In this document: positions 61,700 to 64,000 of the stretch, piece by piece | Layout of the letters: the number at the start of each line of letters is the position of its first letter | How positions within the stretch are numbered: position 1 is the first letter of the stretch | NCBI RefSeq assembly: GCF_010435915.1 | Contig: NZ_JAAFZH010000003.1 | Location: 1 to 64,000 of the forward strand | Direction: 5' to 3' | DNA: 64,000 nt | Origin: Spirosoma terrae | GTDB taxonomy: Bacteria; Bacteroidota; Bacteroidia; Cytophagales; Spirosomataceae | Made by a program: the position numbers and the translations under genes | The notes under the pieces: model-generated | Databases searched by the model: none | The model's input: only the letters and a program-made list of their open reading frames with translations | What the model was told of the DNA's origin: nothing

Positions 61700-62371
61700 T
61701 CACCCTTCCCGAAGTACGTATCCCATACCTACGATAGTATGGAGTAATTTGGGTGAAAAACCTTTATCAATTTTTTTGCGCAGATAACTGATATATACGT
61801 CAATAACGTTGGTATTGCTGTCAAAATTCAGATTCCAGACCCGTTCGCTGATATCCACGCGGGAAATTATTTTCCCTTTGTTCTGCATCAGGTATTCCAT
61901 GAGCGCATATTCGCGGGTGGTCAGATCAATACGTTTGCCCGCACGCGTAACGGTTTGGGTATCCAGATTTAATTCCAGATCGGCCAGTTGAAGCAGTTGC
62001 TTTTGTTTGGATGTATGCCTGCGTGTCAGAGCCCTGACACGTAGCAGTAGCTCCTGAAACTCAAACGGTTTAGCCAGATAATCGTCGGCACCGGCATTGA
62101 AACCCTCCGATTTGTCGGCCAGACTATCTAGTGCCGTCAGCATGAGTACAGGTACAGTTTCGTTTTCGGAGCGTATCAACCGGCAGAGTTCGAAACCATT
62201 GATGTGCGGTAAATTGACGTCCAGTATAATCGTATCGTAGCTATCCTTATGAAACAAAGACAGTCCGATACGTCCATCGTAAGCAATCTCGACATCGTAC
62301 CCTTCGGCCGACATTCCTTTGCGGATAAAAGAAGCCAGCCGTTCTTCGTCTTCAACTAACAGGATTTTCAT
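61700..62371 (-). CDS. OmpR/PhoB-family response regulator
   Basis: The 223-residue regulator starts at ATG 62371. A TTG five codons earlier is less likely. The receiver has acidic pocket LVEDEERLA, phospho-Asp51 (TIILDVNLPHINGFELC), Thr in LMLTALDS and Lys in YLAKPFEFQELLLRV. The C-terminal winged helix has LTTREYALMEYLMQNKGKIISRVDISERVWNLNF and VYISYLRKKIDKG. It is co-oriented with its kinase gene, separated only by a long hairpin. Confidence 0.96.
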   Translation of the reverse strand: MKILLVEDEERLASFIRKGMSAEGYDVEIAYDGRIGLSLFHKDSYDTIILDVNLPHINGFELCRLIRSENETVPVLMLTALDSLADKSEGFNAGADDYLAKPFEFQELLLRVRALTRRHTSKQKQLLQLADLELNLDTQTVTRAGKRIDLTTREYALMEYLMQNKGKIISRVDISERVWNLNFDSNTNVIDVYISYLRKKIDKGFSPKLLHTIVGMGYVLREG

Positions 62372-62620
62372 CAATAAACTGCTCAATTTATGTGCTACGT
62401 TGGGTCAGGCTACTGGCAGGTGACAGATTAATGGCTGTGGTAGCAGAAACAAAGATACTCAAGATTAATTTGGGGTACGTTTGGTATGCCATCAAAACCA
62501 GTTTTGACGGCAACGAGTATCGATGCCTGAAACGGATTAGGCAGTTATTGTGGTGAAGAAGATATAAGGATAGTTGGGGGGAGACTACTACCATGTCTGA
62601 TTGAAATAGTAGACTATTCA

Positions 62621-63214
62621 TCAGAGGCCATCCTTAACTACTCTGGCGGGAATGCCAGCAACTACGGTGTTTGGTGGTACGTCCCGGCTAACCACTGCCC
62701 CGGCAGCCACAATAGCGTTCTCGCCAACGGTTACTCCAGGCAGAATGGTTGCTCCCGCTCCAATCCAGGCGTTACGTTTGATTACGACTGGCCTGGGAAT
62801 GAGTGTTTGCCGATCAGTGGGGTCTAATGGGTGATTTTCAGAGGTAATATTAACTCGGGGGCCAATCTGAACGTCGTCTTCAATGGTAATGCCGCCAATG
62901 TCCAGAAATGAACAGGCGTGATTAATGAAAATATTTTTTCCCAGCGAAATAAACTGGCCAAAGTTGGTGTAGAACGGTGGAAAAATCGCCGTTGAGCTGG
63001 CAATCTCAACCCCAATGATTTCACTCAGCTGACTTCGCATCTGATCAACATCGGTGGCAGTCGCATTCATCTGAACACAGAGTTTGATGGTTCGCGCCAC
63101 AACGGCAGCAAACTTGTCATACGCTGGATCGTCTTTTCGTAAAAGCTCCCCCGCTTTTAACCGCTCGAAAATGTCCGAATGGGCTACCGGTGATTGATTA
63201 TTTGACTTATTCAT
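62621..63214 (-). CDS. Hexapeptide-repeat sugar O-acetyltransferase
   Basis: This 197-residue LacA/Maa-type acetyltransferase has an N-terminal helical domain ([31 protein letters not shown]) and a left-handed beta-helix of hexapeptide repeats ([29 protein letters not shown]). The catalytic His lies in ENHPLDP, and the end reads [27 protein letters not shown]. It acetylates a sugar using acetyl-CoA. A 22-bp gap puts it in one unit with the cupin gene upstream. Confidence 0.93.
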   Translation of the reverse strand: MNKSNNQSPVAHSDIFERLKAGELLRKDDPAYDKFAAVVARTIKLCVQMNATATDVDQMRSQLSEIIGVEIASSTAIFPPFYTNFGQFISLGKNIFINHACSFLDIGGITIEDDVQIGPRVNITSENHPLDPTDRQTLIPRPVVIKRNAWIGAGATILPGVTVGENAIVAAGAVVSRDVPPNTVVAGIPARVVKDGL

Positions 63215-63236
63215 CTTTGTTATCGCTCTTTCCTGT

Positions 63237-63632
63237 TTACTTAGAATAGTCGCTATCGCTCACTTTTTCCAGCCAGGTAACTACTTCTCCATTCAACTCT
63301 TCATGAATGGCAATGTGACTCATGGCTTTTGTGGGCGAAGCACCATGCCAGTGTTTTTCGTTAGGTTCAAACCAAACGACATCGCCGGGATTAATTTCTT
63401 CGATGGGACCGCCTTCGCGCTGCACCCGCCCCAAACCCGAAATAACGATGAGCGTTTGCCCAACCGGATGCGTGTGCCAGGCGGTTCGGGCTCCGGGTTC
63501 AAAGGTTACCAGCGCTCCAGCTGCTTTCGTTGATTCTTTTGTCGAGAATAGAGGATCGATTCGCACCGCACCCGTAAACCAGGCCTCGGGGCCAATAGTC
63601 GATGGCTGTGATCCATTTTTACTGATTTTCAT
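63237..63632 (-). CDS. Cupin-domain protein
   Basis: This 131-residue single-cupin protein has motif 1 ([27 protein letters not shown]) and motif 2 ([24 protein letters not shown]). The metal-binding His pair is in WHTHP and a further His in HWHG. The Glu of motif 1 is replaced by Gln in VGQ. Related proteins are often encoded beside carboxymuconolactone decarboxylase-like or sugar-modifying genes. It has no signal peptide. The role is unknown. Confidence 0.9.
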   Translation of the reverse strand: MKISKNGSQPSTIGPEAWFTGAVRIDPLFSTKESTKAAGALVTFEPGARTAWHTHPVGQTLIVISGLGRVQREGGPIEEINPGDVVWFEPNEKHWHGASPTKAMSHIAIHEELNGEVVTWLEKVSDSDYSK

Positions 63633-64000
63633 ACTTTCTTTTCTGTTACGTCAATGGGCACACTGTAATTAGTGTAGCCATTTTTGGGATGTATCAATGA
63701 AGGTAGACGAATCCTGTGTTAGTTTCATGAATACGATTTAATGTCCATTCTATCCTAAACCTAATTTTGCATCAATTTATTGGATAGAAAGAGACCCTAG
63801 TATTGAAGAGTACATTAACTACGGACTTTACTAACTCCCATTGCCTTACTAACGTCGTCAGCACTGCCTAGCTTAATCGATCTCTTTTCGACCATCGGAA
63901 TTGATCTATTTTCAAGCTATACTACTCAAGGGCACTAGTAGAAGAGCAAAAAAAAATAATCTTGGTGGATTCCATGTTGTTGAGGGTAATTTCTTGCGCT
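63633..64000. other. Right-edge stretch without a recognised gene
   Basis: No convincing gene was found. A weak inverted repeat TTCTATCC/GGATAGAA (63748-63755, 63782-63789) and AT-rich sequence fit a promoter region for the cupin gene. A 25-codon frame on the minus strand running off the edge is too short to call. Confidence 0.35.

Noticed and set aside
62388..62621. 77-codon frame between the acetyltransferase and response regulator genes
   Set aside because: It begins inside a region expected to hold the response regulator promoter, has no recognisable pattern, and abuts the acetyltransferase stop only by chance.
63904..64000. Possible C-terminus of a minus-strand gene running in from the right edge
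   Set aside because: Only about 25 codons are visible and they contain a poly-T stretch (Ile-Phe-rich). No conserved ending could be recognised.

Overview
The window looks like a chromosomal segment of a Cytophagales bacterium (Bacteroidota), most like Spirosoma and its relatives. This is inferred from gene content, not from a marker gene. The supporting signs are a SusC/SusD pair behind a sigma/FecR pair, a LytS/LytTR two-component pair, Bacteroidota-style lipoproteins, FtsX-like permeases with a prefix domain, PQQ sugar dehydrogenases, roughly 50% GC and many intergenic hairpin repeats. I saw no rRNA, tRNA, CRISPR array, transposase or phage gene. All coordinates, counts and alignments here were made by hand.

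Layout. (1) 0.3-16.4 kb is a polysaccharide utilization locus on the minus strand. Read in transcription order it holds a Tat-type enolase-superfamily protein, an ECF sigma factor, a FecR anti-sigma, SusC with an STN domain, SusD, a five-bladed propeller glycosidase, an (alpha/alpha)6 glycosidase and two GH127-type proteins. The GH127 content suggests beta-L-arabinofuranosyl substrates such as plant cell-wall glycoprotein or pectin side chains. (2) 16.6-26 kb holds a DUF3592 protein, a small HTH regulator with a palindromic operator, a pair of M16 proteases (one active, one lacking the zinc motif), an unknown lipoprotein, a GH92 mannosidase and a DUF433/DUF5615 toxin-antitoxin-like pair. (3) 26-32 kb is a PadR regulator with two large permeases, linked by 4-bp overlaps. 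(4) 32-42 kb holds an SDR enzyme, a DUF1684 protein, thioredoxin, an exported alditol oxidase-like protein, an M20 peptidase, a vanadium haloperoxidase-like protein, a GlxA-type regulator coupled to a secreted DJ-1 protein with a Cys-rich N-terminus, and the first of two PQQ sugar dehydrogenases. (5) 42.3-47.2 kb is described below. (6) 47.4-50.7 kb is an isoquinoline-oxidoreductase-type molybdenum enzyme with a diheme cytochrome. (7) 50.9-53.6 kb has a degenerate Nudix regulator facing a sulfatase. (8) 53.8-62.4 kb is an RND efflux operon with a small membrane protein and an OmpR-type two-component system. (9) 62.6-63.6 kb has an acetyltransferase and a cupin.

The most unusual region is 42.3-46.4 kb. 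A roughly 120-bp promoter-like cassette occurs twice, aligns without gaps at about 73% identity, and carries a 10-bp direct repeat with a 20-bp period. One copy lies between the LytS/LytTR genes and a secreted protein of unknown function. The other lies before a tiny operon encoding a 37-residue single-span membrane peptide and a 62-residue protein, closed by a good terminator. I propose that the LytTR regulator binds both copies.

Two sequence-level patterns also stand out. The heptamer GCTACGT/ACGTAGC occurs about 70 times against about 8 expected, in every stop-free reading frame and in non-coding DNA. Long perfect hairpins also fill gaps between co-oriented genes.
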